From Platanthera guangdongensis (Eukaryota > Streptophyta > Magnoliopsida > Asparagales > Orchidaceae), in NCBI GenBank assembly GCA_039583875.1, contig CM077166.1, forward strand, positions 76,858,564 to 76,922,563: 64,000 bases of DNA, read 5' to 3'. Position numbers and translations under genes: made by a program. The notes below the pieces were generated by a model. It did not search any database, was not told the origin of the DNA, and saw only the letters and a program-made list of their open reading frames with translations. The first letter of the stretch is position 1. Each line of letters starts with the position of its first letter. This document shows positions 10,080 to 20,090 of this stretch, one piece after another.

Positions 10080-10750
10080 TTGCTTTCTATACTCGTCGGA
10101 GAGCCGGAGACGCAGAAGGAAGCATTAGCCGACGTCGTTCTTCTTTCCGGAGTCACGGAAATTCCTCAATCCTCTCATCTCCTCTTTTCATTGTAAGAAT
10201 CATTTTCTTCTTTTTTTTTCTTTTTATGTCTCATCTCATCTATTCCATATTTTGTGTTTGTGTATTTCAAAAATTAGTTCCAAATTTCTAAAATAAAAAC
10301 CAAAATTTTATTCAGAATCAAGAATAATTTATGTGAGTACTCACATTTTTTGTTAGTTTCTCCAATGAATATGGTGTTGACTTACAGTTTTTTTTTTTTG
10401 ACATTCCTCTTACTTTCTATACTCGCCGGAGAGTCAGAGACGCAAAAGGAAGCATTAGCCGGCTCCATTCTTCTTTCCGGAGTCATGGAAATTCCTCAAT
10501 CCTCTCATCTCCTCTTTTCATTGTAAGAATCATTCTCCTTCTCTTTCTTCTCTTCTTTTCTTTTCTTTCTATGTCTCATCTACTCTTTTCCATATTTTGT
10601 ACTTACATATTTCAAAAATTAGTTCCAAATTTATAAAATAATAACCAAAAATTTATTCATAATCAAGAATAATTTATGCGAGTACTCACATTTTTGTTAG
10701 TTTCTCCAATGAATCTGGTGTTGACTTGCAGTTTTTTTTTGACATTCTTA
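10080..10750 (+). repeat. 330-bp tandem duplication in the hAT-like leader
   Basis: Copy 1 (10080-10409) and copy 2 (10410-about 10750) share CTTTCTATACTCG..GGAGAG, 'aaggaagcattagccg', 'attcctcaatcctctcatct', 'aaaattagttccaaattt' and 'gttagtttctccaatgaat' in the same order. Identity is high, perhaps 90 percent by eye. The unit includes a C/T-rich part, a possible donor (CATTGTAAGAAT) and an AT-rich intron-like part. It may be a duplicated leader exon and intron. Confidence 0.85.
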
Positions 10751-10983
10751 TGGTTATGACCAAGTGATATTGGTTCATTGTAGATAAAAGAAATCTGAAA
10801 ATTTTATAGGTTATGTGAAAAGAATTTGGTTGTGTTATACTGTTATTTGAATGAGACATGTTAATATTTTCTTTCACCAATCACATATATGTTGAGAATC
10901 AAGAGTACTAGAAATTCATCTTGAATGCTTACATGTGTTAGCTAACTCATATAACATGTTAAGTACTAATCATTTAAAAATTT

Positions 10984-11283
10984 TGGAGAGGGACTTCGAT
11001 GTTAAGAATTTCTATGAATGAAGCGGAAGGTAAGCAAGTACAAGGCATTATCTTAATGGTCTCTTTCTGGAATACTATTTTGTACATTTTGATAATTTTT
11101 GCACCTTTAGTTCGGGTACTAAGACTAGTAGATGGGGAGAAAAGACCGGCTATGGGTTATATTTATGAGGCAATAGATAGAGCGAAAGAGACAATCATTA
11201 ACTCTTTCAATGGGAAAGAGAAAAAATACAAAGATGCCCTAGAAATTGTGGACAAGAGATGGGAAAAACAGCTTCATCGACCG
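10984..11283 (+). pseudogene. hAT transposase fragment
   Basis: The ORF from 10999 contains 'SFWNTILYILIIFAPLVRVL', then 'LVDGEKRPAMGYIYEAIDRA' and 'KETIINSF..KEKKY', ending in 'RWEKQLHRP'. This block is typical of plant BED-finger hAT transposases just before the C-terminal dimerisation region, where intact proteins go on to a 'HAAGYFLNP'-like phrase. Here the similarity stops at QLHRP (about 11283) and the frame continues into LTR-related sequence. Only about 95 of the usual 600 to 700 residues remain, so there is no active transposase. Confidence 0.8.
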
Positions 11284-11531
11284 CACGGGAAGCAGCGGTT
11301 AGAAAAAAAAGTTAACCGCACGGAGGACCTGCTCCCTCTGATACCATGTGGAGAAAAACTCAAACTTGTATATACTTTCTCAAAAATCAAATACAAGGTA
11401 TGAATACACATTTATAGGAGGGAGAAAGAGAGAAGAGATCCCTATACATGATGTGGGATTAAAGAGGAGAGAAGAAGAAACATAAACAAATGGGCTCCAT
11501 CACGGGCCTCTATACATGGGCTTTTCCAACA
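11284..11531 (-). mobile_element. Small LTR (185 bp) with primer site, minus strand
   Basis: On the minus strand the segment 11531-11347 begins TGTTGGAAAAGCCC and ends CTCCACA, directly followed by TGGTATCAGAGGGAG (complement of 11332-11346), an initiator-Met tRNA primer site. The 185-bp LTR length would fit a TRIM-like miniature element or a small copia LTR. The internal side (11284-11331) is under 50 bp and then hits hAT sequence. No second LTR or target duplication is visible, so this is a truncated copy that apparently joined the hAT fragment. Confidence 0.65.
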
Positions 11532-11739
11532 AAAACAAACTTATTACGAGTAGTGCTGATATTACTCTTTTCATTCATATGTAGATCATTATAAATTATA
11601 ATACGGGTAGTGCTGATACCACGATTGTCTTTATTATTTTTTATTAAGAACAAATTTATTACGGGTAGTGTTGATACTACTCTTTTCTTAAAAAGGAAGA
11701 TCATGATCAAATTATAATACATGATATCGTATTTCGCTC
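11532..11739. repeat. Short repeat of TTATTACGGGTAGTGCTGATAC
   Basis: Two to three copies of a roughly 60-bp unit (a phrase such as TTACGAGTAGTGCTGATA, near 11540, 11595 and 11650) alternate with AT-rich sequence. There is no coding potential and the origin is unknown. Confidence 0.5.
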
Positions 11740-12330
11740 TACTAATGAAACACTATACAAGAACTTTGTTCAACCTATGTAGGATGAATTTGAAATAAAT
11801 TTGCTGGGATAATTTGCATAACTTTTAAAGGATTGGATCGTAGACAGATTTTTATTTTGATTGTTATGAGACATCTGAAGAGTTTCGTGTTAGACTTGCT
11901 AAGATGAAGCTTTGAGATCTGGATAAGGATTATTGGATTGGCTTAGACCATAGGATAGAGCACGATGGCCTTCCCCCTGTATTCTGATGGGAAAAGATGA
12001 AGCAGGAGTTCAGGAAGAATATCTTTTTACATCTTATAAATGTCACCTTCCCGATCAGCGATATATCCAACAGCAAGGGAGTCTGTCTCTTACCCATTAT
12101 ATCACAACGATCTTGTTCTGAGGAGCGATATTAAGGAGCTTGTCGAGGCCACCTCCCGGTTTCAATTTGAGCTCCGCACAAAGATTTGTCGAGAGCCGAA
12201 ATCCATTTAGAGTCTGTTGAACTGATATTTCTCCTTGCTCTATATTACGAGCATTATCTAAGAGTCGGGAAACAGAGACGAGGTGACCCGCAATTTGAGC
12301 TAACCTTCATGTTGATCCCTCTAGAAACGA
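11740..12330 (+). pseudogene. Ty3/gypsy gag relic, second decayed copy
   Basis: Translation across frames gives 'DRYFDCYETSEEF' style sequence, 'VRLAKMKL', 'WEKMKQEFRKN', a 'FPISDISN' stretch and then 'VELIFLLALYYEHYLRVGKQ' (about 12205-12270). This follows the order in the better gag at 59.6-60.1 kb (FAKMKL, WDEMKQCLQDKYLP, VEQVFQFALEYEQYLRTAG). The region after the capsid part (12330-12700) has open frames without a clear zinc knuckle. At least six stops interrupt it. Confidence 0.6.
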
Positions 12331-12819
12331 GAGGTATGACACCTCGCTATGATTCATCCCATCCAGATGAGATTACGGGCTAAATGAGTAGTATACACCT
12401 GATTATAGGATTAAATCCGGTCATGGCTTTGCAATACAAATTGAGAGTGATATTGTTGAAACTAGTGAGTACGGTCAAAAAAGGTGGTTATAAGCAACCC
12501 AATGGTAGTGGTGTTTCTCTCTCCTACCCCTTGTAGGGACCTGGTCATTGTTTCACCCATAGATCCACCTTCAAGTGCAGGTTCCTTCGACCCTCACCAT
12601 GTCGTAGTGCCTGGGTATTCCCCGAGTGAGTCGAGTGTTGATCATATAGTGATTATCTTACATGCCTCTGAGGACATTACCATCATTGATGGTGCTCATC
12701 TATGATGGATTTTTGGCCTTCCGCAGCTCGGAATTCCTATAAATTGAGCGTCATATCATTCGCCCCCCAAGTTCCCGGAGTATGTGGCCGGAGCAAGAGG
12801 TGTGCGGGAACTGTTTACC
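12331..12819. other. Downstream of gag relic, nothing firm
   Basis: A 73-codon frame (12484-12705) contains a serine/proline-rich stretch with no recognised motif. It could be decayed gag-protease linker. No other signal. Confidence 0.25.
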
Positions 12820-13085
12820 ATTTGAGTGCGTGGATGGTTTGTCGTGGCCATGTCAGAGCTAAACATAGTTAGAATGGGAGTTCGCAAAAGTGTATGGTGG
12901 CGCGGTCATACTACGCGCTTGTGCGCGGGCGTGGGGCTGCCTAGCGCGCTTAGGCACGATAGTGCCGCAAGCTTGCGCACGATTGTGTTGTGCACTTGTG
13001 CGTGCACCCCGCGCAAGGGCGGAACACGTGGCCGCGCCCACGCGCAGGCGTGCAGTTGCGCCCATGCGGATCTTTGATTCTTAAG
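12820..13085. repeat. GC-rich, palindrome-dense segment
   Basis: The stretch is packed with GTGCGC, GCGCGC, TTGCGCAC and CACGTGG words that pair with one another, for example CGCGCTTGTGCGCG and GCACGATAGTGCCGCAAGC followed by GCTTGCGCACGATTGTG. Open frames exist in several frames on both strands, as expected of stop-poor GC-rich DNA, so I do not call them genes. It may be part of an LTR or an extruding hairpin region. Confidence 0.4.
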
Positions 13086-15039
13086 TCATATCCTCGATTT
13101 CTCCCCCGAGTGAGGATCATGGGTCTAGCCTTAAGTACAAAAAGTTTGCTCATAAGCTTGAGGACGCTCACAATGCGGAACAAATGTGTCATCCTGAAGT
13201 GTTGGGAGACCTTCAGCACGTCAAGGATCATACCCTAGTGTCAAAGTATCATGGTCATTTAGAAGTTTGTCGCAAACTTAACTGATACTTTTGCATTCCA
13301 ACCCAAAAAGCTCCTGATATGCGACCCCTTTTGGAGGCATTCCACGTGTTGTGAGACCACCCCTAGAGAGTGTAGGTTATGTTGGTCTTCATTTGCACAA
13401 TGTTCATGAGTCTTTTGAATGTTCTGTTTGTCATTTGCATGAGTCTGCTGGACCTTTTGTTCATTTTTTGCATGAGTCTATTAAATTCATTGTTTGTCAT
13501 TTGCATGAGTGGGATGACTCGATCTGATGTAAAATTACTTCAATAAATGAAATGTATAAAACTTGTGCAAACTTGTGTAAATAGACACAAGTAGAAGCCA
13601 ATTTTTCGAAAAGGCGAGCAGATGATCGCTCAAATATGTGTGGAGATGCTCACTAAGGAGCTTGTAAAATAGTTAAATATCAAATGAATGGGTGGTTACA
13701 GAGTCATGAGAAGGATCAGAATAAACGCCTACAAACTTAACATCCTTTTAAGTACGTGTGTCCACCCCATATTTAGGATCGGTTTAACTATGGCAGTTGC
13801 ATGCCACTGGTTCCCCAAAATGCCTGCCAAAGAGATGAAAATGTAGCAAGCGGTGGCTACAGCCACCGTAAAAATCAACAGTGTGATGTAATTTACCTAT
13901 TGTGGGTCAGAGCCAATGACCAGAAAGGAGAAGCAGCAATGGCTTTCTTTTCATGCAATGTATGCTTGTATAAAATGTTGTTTATTGCGAATTCATGCAA
14001 TAAACATTGTTTATTGTTGTTTGCCTATAATAAATATTGTTTGATATAATATTTTACTATATAAATTTTGTTTGTTGTTTAATATATAATAACTTATATA
14101 AAAATAATCTTGATAAAATGAAAATCTAGCTGGAGGAGATGTATCGGGTCTCCTTGGCTCCCATTTGCCGTCGTGGATAGAGGACCACCAGCCTAACAGT
14201 GTTATAGTTCTTTTTAAAATATTTTTTTGAATTGTATTTATTTTAACACATATTTCCACTAAAATTACTATTTTAATTTATTGCACTAATTTAACATAAT
14301 TAGATAATCATCTTAAAGTATTATAATTAAAATTATATTTATTATTTTAATAAATAATTGTCACATTTCTTTCTAGAAATATATAATTGTTTTAAAATTT
14401 TGTAATGATTAACATATCCCTGAAGAATATATTGTTCCGTGGCGTCGCCAGCGGACCGACGGTTACCACCAACACAGCAGTTGACTTTGGAGAGCATATA
14501 ACAGCCTTTCGAGACCATTGAACGCATCGCAGCCCACGAGTTTATGGCTACACCAAACGGGAACATATTGAGATATTTAGTTCACTAGAGAGGATGAACA
14601 TTTGCAAACGACACTTGGGTGGCATCCGAGGAGATACGTTAATTCTTACCTGACCTGCACCAAGGGAATACTCATCTTTATTCATCAGGAAATGAATTCT
14701 TTCAAGACAAGGAGATCAAGGGGACTATTCATGATTGTTTTGTCACTTGCCATTTTTTGCATCAGCAGATAGACAATCTCAGAATGCAGTCACGTCATGA
14801 GTGACGTTTCAATATTTCTTATACTTTTTTCTTTATTTTGTCTTATTTAGTGAGATCAAAGAACTATCATGTACGGTCGATCGTAGTCGTTCAAGATGAT
14901 TGTTTAGGCATGCTTTATTATAAAGAGAAGAGAGGCTGCTTTTGCATGCTATTGCAAATTTTGTAAAGTTTCTTCCCGGAATTTGATGCTCGTATCGTGA
15001 TACCGACTCCAAGAGACCTTAGTTGACGACTCTTCTTTT
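13086..15039. other. Old non-coding DNA, no gene recognised
   Basis: A short direct repeat is visible (TTTGTCATTTGCATGAGT with variants, near 13430, 13460 and 13495). A GTTTATTG-type AT repeat lies at 13980-14080. A minus-strand frame (14342-14566) and its surroundings show no known motif. I see no tRNA, rRNA or transposon end. Confidence 0.35.
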
Positions 15040-15790
15040 CCCCATACCACTGGCCAACCACCCTAGTGCCTTCTAGTTATAGCCCCTACCCAAATCAATC
15101 CAAGTTCCTCCATCTGCTGCAACCACCTTACAGTACCCCACACATCAGCCACCCACCCTAAACCCCCTCCAAAAAACTACGCAAACACTCCTATAGTCAT
15201 CTCCTTCTAGGCTTCCCCCTCGCAACGTCAGCATGCTGCCTGCCTCTACAACAGTTGTTGGCCCTCTCCCTCCCCTCTCAGCATCGGCCAACCACCACCG
15301 CACTACAACCACTCCCACTAGCCATCATATAGTCCCTTGATGAGCCCTCTATATCACCCCCACCCATCAAAATCAATCGACATAAAGTCCATACCCACTC
15401 CAATCAGCCACTATACAACATTCTTAATCACTCTGGGCAGTGACCACCACTTCTCAGATTACCAGATCTCCATTATTGTATGGATCAGGTAACCTATATT
15501 TTATGGATGTGTATCCATGTTAGTGCGCTTGTTTTTGTGATTAACAATGATTTGCAGGGTCCATTTATTAGCATTTAAACTAACGGCCATCCAATCAAAA
15601 GGAGACCTAATTTGCATGCATATTAAAATTGCATATCGCTTGCATATTAAATGATAATGTTTTGTGGTATTCTTATTTGTGATTTAATGTGGGATTCTTC
15701 AATGCATTGGGTATTATCCTAGGATTAGATATGGTTTAATTCCCGAATACTATATCTAGGGTTTGCATTATCAAAATACTACAGACCTAC
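15040..15790 (+). mobile_element. LTR-like repeat, second copy of the 2.7-3.6 kb element
   Basis: It is the diverged sister of 2690-3565. It has the same C/T-rich first half ('accactggccaaccaccct', 'ccaaatcaatccaa', 'ctgctgcaaccacc') and AT-rich second half ('tttatggatgtgtatccatg', 'tgattaacaatgatttgcag', 'gatttaatgtgggattc', 'atcctaggatt'). It stops near 15790 without a primer site. Probably a truncated or solo LTR of a Ty3/gypsy family. Confidence 0.6.
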
Positions 15791-16366
15791 CCTTGCTCAG
15801 TATTAGTAAAAAGAGCAAAACAAGGAGGCACAAAGTCAAAATAAATACAATGATAAGCAAAGGAATTTAAACTAACTACAGTACTAAAAATAAATTTGAC
15901 TTAGAAAATTTTATTGCCTCAAACATCTTCATTTAAAATGGAAGTGAAAACAAAGTTGTACAGTAATAATAGGGCTTTTTTGTAGTTGTGTTAGTAAAAT
16001 TTGAAAAGTAACGTAACTTCTAGAGTGTTGCAATGAAACTCATGATTAAGGTTAAAGTGCATTAATCCATTCATACACCCGTACGCAACTATTATTGAAC
16101 TGACACAACTGCACGACTAGTTCAAAAAAAAAAAAATAGGTAATAAGAAAATTTCAACTAGTACCTTTACACTGAGTATTCATAATATTTAAACATATTA
16201 AAGAAAAAAATAGTTAGGCCGGAATCAGTAAAAGAACAAGTGACTAGTTGTGAAAATTAACTTTATGATTAGCTACTTGTTTTAGTTTCCGATTACGAGA
16301 ATATAAATTCATACAAAAGCAAACTCTAAATTTCATTATCAAATCATTTCTGGGCTCTCCCCATAC
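15791..16366 (-). other. Intron sequence downstream of the KH exon
   Basis: AT-rich DNA with no ORF of interest lies on the 3' side (minus strand) of the KH exon. A donor GT (complement of 16365-16366) opens it. A 13-base A run is at about 16123-16135. No second exon of the KH gene is visible here. Confidence 0.45.
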
Positions 16367-16483
16367 CTCAGTAATAACATCATTAACCAATTGCTTCGCC
16401 GATTCAATCTGTTCTTTCGTGCCATCTATGTGTACAGTCCGTTCTGTTAATGTTTCTCCAGGAGGTAGATGCAATGGAATGAC
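16367..16483 (-). CDS. Exon of a KH-domain RNA-binding protein gene (FUBP-like)
   Basis: Read on the minus strand, TTTCAG precedes an open exon of exactly 39 codons, followed by GTATGG. The exon encodes VIPLHLPPGETLTERTVHI and DGTKEQIESAKQLVNDVITE. This is the second half of a type-I KH domain as found in plant far-upstream-element-binding-like proteins: the hydrophobic strand, the variable loop with TERTV and the final helix AKQLVN. KH domains bind short single-stranded RNA or DNA stretches in the nucleus. The GXXG loop that contacts nucleic acid would lie in the preceding exon, which is not seen. The exon is phase 0 at both ends, undamaged, and has consensus splice sites. The rest of the gene may lie outside the window or be lost. 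Related exon scraps occur at 47.37 and 56.71 kb. Confidence 0.75.
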
Positions 16484-16925
16484 CTGAAATACGTGATCAA
16501 ATTAGGTAAAAACTATTAACAACCAAAAATATTATCACAAGTTGACATGGCAACAGGAATAATAATTTGTACAAAGAAAAGTAGTGGATCCCCCATACAT
16601 AACGTTTAAAAAATAATTCAGTATTATTAGCACTTTTCAATAAAGAATTTATATTACTATTACAGGAATTAATTTTTTTTATTGAGTTGATCCGTGGAGA
16701 GTCGAAGCCATCCCATCATCATCATCACATCCTATTCAAACTATTTTGTGGGGCTTTATTAATCCTCGGTTTACATTATTGTGAAATTTTGTATGAGTTG
16801 TTAAACCAAAAAGTTGAAAAACATTTAACCTAGTTTCTGTACATGCAACAATTGTTCTAGTTTAGCTTCCTCCTGATAATATTATTTTACTTGTAGTCTA
16901 ATGGGTGCACTTGCTAAACTTATAT
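16484..16925 (-). other. Intron upstream of the KH exon (duplicated elsewhere)
   Basis: The sequence matches intron copies at 53.86-54.73 and 56.12-56.33 kb, at 56.78-57.06 kb and at 57.89-57.96 kb. Landmarks are ACAAGTTGACA, AATTTGTACAAAGAAAAGTAG, ATTACAGGAATTAATTT, GAGTCGAAGCCATCCCAT, CTATTCAAACTATTTTGTGG and ACTTGTAGTCTAATGGG. This copy has no insertions, so it serves as the empty-site reference for a hAT MITE, a solo LTR and a TIR element found in the others. Confidence 0.7.
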
Positions 16926-16953
16926 ATATAGAAAGATATATACAAACACACAA

Positions 16954-17370
16954 GAGCACGTAGCCCGTGCTCGATTCCCTCGGGCGGCCTTCGGCCGCCT
17001 TTAAGCAGGCTTTCCACGCCTCCGCACGGGCTTCGCCCGTGCTTGACTCTCCGAGAGGCCTTCAGCCGCATAGAAGCGGGTTTCGCCTGCTTCCACGCAA
17101 TCCACCAGCTCGGCGCCGCACCCACCACACGCGGCCCCTAAGATCCCTTTGGTTGTTGTTTGATTTTGCATATACACTCCGGGGGGGCCGCAAGTGGCTG
17201 GTGCGGCGCCAAGATGGTGGAATGCGTGGAAGGGGACAAAGCTTGCTTCTATGCAATCAAAGGCCGTTCGGAGCATCAAGTACGGGCGAAGCCCGTGAGA
17301 AGCCGGGTGAAGCTCTCCTAGAGGCGGACAAAGGCTGCTCGAGAGCATCGAGCACGAGCGTATCCCGTGT
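16954..17370. mobile_element. Foldback-type element, about 186-bp inverted arms
   Basis: The left arm (16954-17138) and the reverse complement of the right arm (17184-17370) align along their whole length at roughly 75 percent identity. Both hold, in order, CGTGCTCGAT, ACGGGCTTCGCCCGT, GCATAGAAGC, CTTCCACGCA.TCCACCA and GGCGCCGCACC. The spacer is only about 45 bp. Each arm also contains its own smaller hairpins (GGGCGGCCTTCGGCCGCC; GCACGGGCTTCGCCCGTGC). GC content is far above the surroundings, and ORFs on both strands are by-products. No target duplication could be fixed in the AT-rich flanks. Confidence 0.75.
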
Positions 17371-18059
17371 GAAGATTAAAGAAGACAATTTCTCCATTTT
17401 CCTACCCCAGAATTTATTTAGTTCTTGTATATCGGATTTATTTATTTTTCTAATATCAGATTTATTTATTTTTGTATATGATTTTGTATTTATAATTTTG
17501 TATATTAATAATTTTATTTTTTTAGTTTTAAATTTTAATTGAATACTTATTATATTTTATTTATTTATCTTACTTTTATACGTATTATTTATTTTTATTT
17601 ATTTTACTTTTATAATTATTATTTTATTATTTATTTTTTATATATGAAAAACTGAAAATCAAAAAATGAAGCCACCGACGGCCTGACCAGAACCCACTGC
17701 CGGGTTTTTCGCCGGACGTCGTCGACCCCGGCGAGGGTAGGCCAGAGGCAGTCCGGCAAGAGCACAGTCGGCGGTGGCCCTGATCGTGACCGCCTGTTTT
17801 GAAGTTCACGATTAGGGACACCTCCAGCGGTGACACTACCGGACCGCCCACGGATTACACCTGTCAGGGTGTCGCCAATTCCGCCGGCGGCGGTGGCCTC
17901 CACCATGAGAAGTCAATTTGTTTCTTTATAAAAATGGTGACACCAACGCCATCATGTTTGTGACGGATAGGTAGTATTGTAGCTAGGCATAAAAATTTCA
18001 TTAATAGTATATATATACATATGACACTGACAATTATATAATTTGGTTCTGGAATAATC
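17371..18059. other. AT-rich repeats then GC-rich unassigned block
   Basis: 17400-17650 is a TTTATTTATTTT-type low-complexity run. 17660-17910 is GC-rich (CCGGACGTCGTCGACCC, GCCGGCGGCGGTGG) and open on the minus strand, but no motif is recognised. The remainder is AT-rich. Confidence 0.35.
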
Positions 18060-18880
18060 TTTAGCAACAGACAAACAACACATTATTCATATATCTAGAG
18101 TGGATTTAGGGAAGGAAGTGATTTAGGCAAGCAAGTGAGATTTCATACAAATTAAGCTATTAATATATTCAATACTTTCAAAGTTATTATTTGATGGGGA
18201 ATTTCTAAAGTCATTTCATCTTTTAGAGTAGACACTGAGAGTCGTCTTTATTTATCTCCATTTATTCCCCAATCAATATTTGATCGAAAGATAAGTTGCA
18301 AGTTGTAACCCCCTCTTTAATTCGTACAGCTGGCCTATGCAGCTTAAGCCCCCCCCCCCCCCCGACCTCATTTTAAACCCCCTATTAAAAATCATTGATT
18401 AAATATAATCTGAAATCTCTTTATAAACCTGTCCATTTTCCGGTCAAAAAGAGGCCGGAGAAAAACGGAAAGAATCGAGACAAACCTCTAATCTTTTTGT
18501 AACTCCCAACCTACGCCAGCCTGTTTCCAATTCCGGAAGCCCGACGCCATCTTCCCGCCCCTCGCCAGCCAGCGCCACCGCCGCGTAGTGCTTCCAAGGC
18601 TCAGGCGACAAGTCCACCGTCTGCAGCCTGGGGTTACGATTCAGCCACCAGCTCTTCCCACCCGGTCTGACGATATCACTCCTCCTAGGCGCCGCCTGCT
18701 CGATCGACTTCGAAGGACTGTACTGAGGGCCCTTCTGCCTTCGGCACATCTTCCTCCAGCACCCACCGGCGGTGCGAGCTGCCAACTACTGTGCGGGAAG
18801 CTCGCAAGCCACCTGTGAAATTCTCATCGGCCTCCTAGAGCCTGATTCAGTTTCCTGCTGCTGCCCGAAACTTCCACAAG
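18060..18880 (+). repeat. Gene 5'-region duplicate, copy 1 (promoter plus leader)
   Basis: This block and 26486-27600 are copies of one sequence, starting TTAGGCAAGCAAGTGAGATT. Both contain a probable TATA box (CTCTTTATAAACC at about 18418 here) and then a GC-rich leader with GACGCCATCTTC, CAGCCAGCGCCACCG and CTTCGAAGGA.TGTACTGAGG. The arrangement looks like the promoter and first exon of an ordinary nuclear gene. In this copy the ATG present in copy 2 reads CTG, and retrotransposon sequence follows, so it is a broken fragment. A 15-base C run lies at about 18349-18363. The gene cannot be named. Confidence 0.65.
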
Positions 18881-18894
18881 CATGAGCCAGAATA

Positions 18895-19531
18895 GGGAGT
18901 CTTTCTTAGTGACTCCAAGCCAGAGCCCGATCCCGAGACTGATAGCGTTATTGAGGTCGAAGGAGAGCAAGCTGAGCATTTAGTTTGTCATTCGTTATAG
19001 TTTGATTTCCCCCAGTGGTAGAGTGATTTTCAGAGACATGAGATTTCCTGCACTGTTGCATGTATTCACGGACATTTTTGTTTCATCATTGACAGCGGTA
19101 GCATGAAAAATTTTGTTTCCCAACGTATGGATGAGAAGGTAGGACTCGAGACACACCCCTTGGAGTGGCCCTACCACTTATTTGGGGTTAATAGTCACTT
19201 GACTATGTCTGTTACTCATCATTGTCTTATAGAGTTCTCTACCGGGGACATATATCAGGATTTTATTTTGTGTGATTTCGCCTCCATCGATGTCTGTCAT
19301 ATTCTATTAGGTAGAACTTGGCAGTACGATACACATGTTATACATGATGGTGCGAGGAACTCCCACTCCTTTGATCACCGAGGGAGAAAGATTGTTCTTC
19401 TTCCTTATGCGGAGCAGAGACGAGCACGAGCTTTGGGCCCATTCGTGGCTGATTTGGTGACCTATCATATATGGCGTGCCCAGATCGACGATCGGACTCC
19501 GCAGATGTGTCCGGATCCGCGTCGCGAGTAG
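18895..19531 (+). pseudogene. Ty3/gypsy protease relic (intact DSG motif)
   Basis: After an acidic linker ('PDPETDSVIEVEGEQAEHLV') comes 'HGHFCFIIDSGSMKNFVSQ', with the aspartic-protease DSG triad encoded at 19091-19099. It goes on with 'YHLFGVNSHLTMSV', 'CDFASIDVCHILLGRTWQYD' and 'DHRGRKIVLLP'. This is the retropepsin-like domain that cleaves Gag-Pol in Ty3/gypsy elements. The frame is open from 19103 to 19531, but there are stops upstream and no RT or integrase downstream. A minus-strand sister copy lies at 52196-52674. The junction with the gene-5' duplicate is near 18880. Confidence 0.8.
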
Positions 19532-20090
19532 AGATCATATATTAGTTTATTTTTTTTGGTTTATTTTCATGTATTTTAGAAGTCTCTACCACCGGCCAAT
19601 CATAGTAGTTGATAGGGATGCCCTAGTTTCTTATTTTATTATAAATAATGGTCTAAAAAGCTAAACCAAGGCATTGCAGATTTTTGGAGACAACAATCCC
19701 GGAATCCAAAGATCACCCTTCGGTGTCGACGTCGTGGAGCCCTAGGTGACGACTCCTAGGTTGGTTTGTCTTCCACAAACCCTTCCCCTAGCCCTAGCCT
19801 TTGTTTTCCACCCCTCAACCCCTTCTTCCAGCTGCCGCCAGCCCCCAAAACAACCCCTAAGCCCGACAGCCTGCTTTTCCCAGCACCCTGCAGTCGCCGG
19901 CCTCCAAGAAGCCAATCGCCGGCCTGAACTCCACCGCCTCCAGCGTCCAGGACGCCACCTTCCTTTCCTCCCTCCTCACCGGCCACCCAGGCCCCTCCCT
20001 CACATCGGCGACCCTCCCTCAGCCACCGCCTCCCTCCCACGCTCCCTCTACAACCGGCAGCCCCCTCCCTACCACCAGTCGGTCACCTCC
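19532..20090. other. C/T-rich leader-like block, no gene recognised
   Basis: 19746-20090 is a proline-coding C-rich stretch (open on both strands, probably by composition), just before the palindromic LTR. Low-complexity (CCT)n-type sequence dominates. Nothing else is supported. Confidence 0.3.

Larger units (their letters stand above)
9748..11283 (+). mobile_element. hAT transposon relic (5' leader plus transposase scrap)
   Basis: A GC-rich start at 9748 (GAAAGGCGCCCCTGAGACGC and AGGTGCGCGCCTCGCG) has the style of plant hAT elements with GGCGCC-rich termini. It is followed by a C/T-rich leader with a 330-bp duplication and then a scrap of hAT transposase. The central transposase, its BED finger and the right terminal repeat are missing, so neither ends nor an 8-bp target duplication can be fixed. 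Linking the leader to the transposase scrap rests on adjacency alone. Confidence 0.5.

Noticed and set aside
12826..13238. Overlapping ORFs on both strands in a GC-rich stretch
   Set aside because: Stop-poor composition opens several frames at once; no motif, start context or homologous copy supports a gene.
17001..17348. 115-codon minus-strand ORF and 191-codon plus-strand ORF
   Set aside because: Both run through the inverted arms and loop of the foldback element; they are by-products of its composition.
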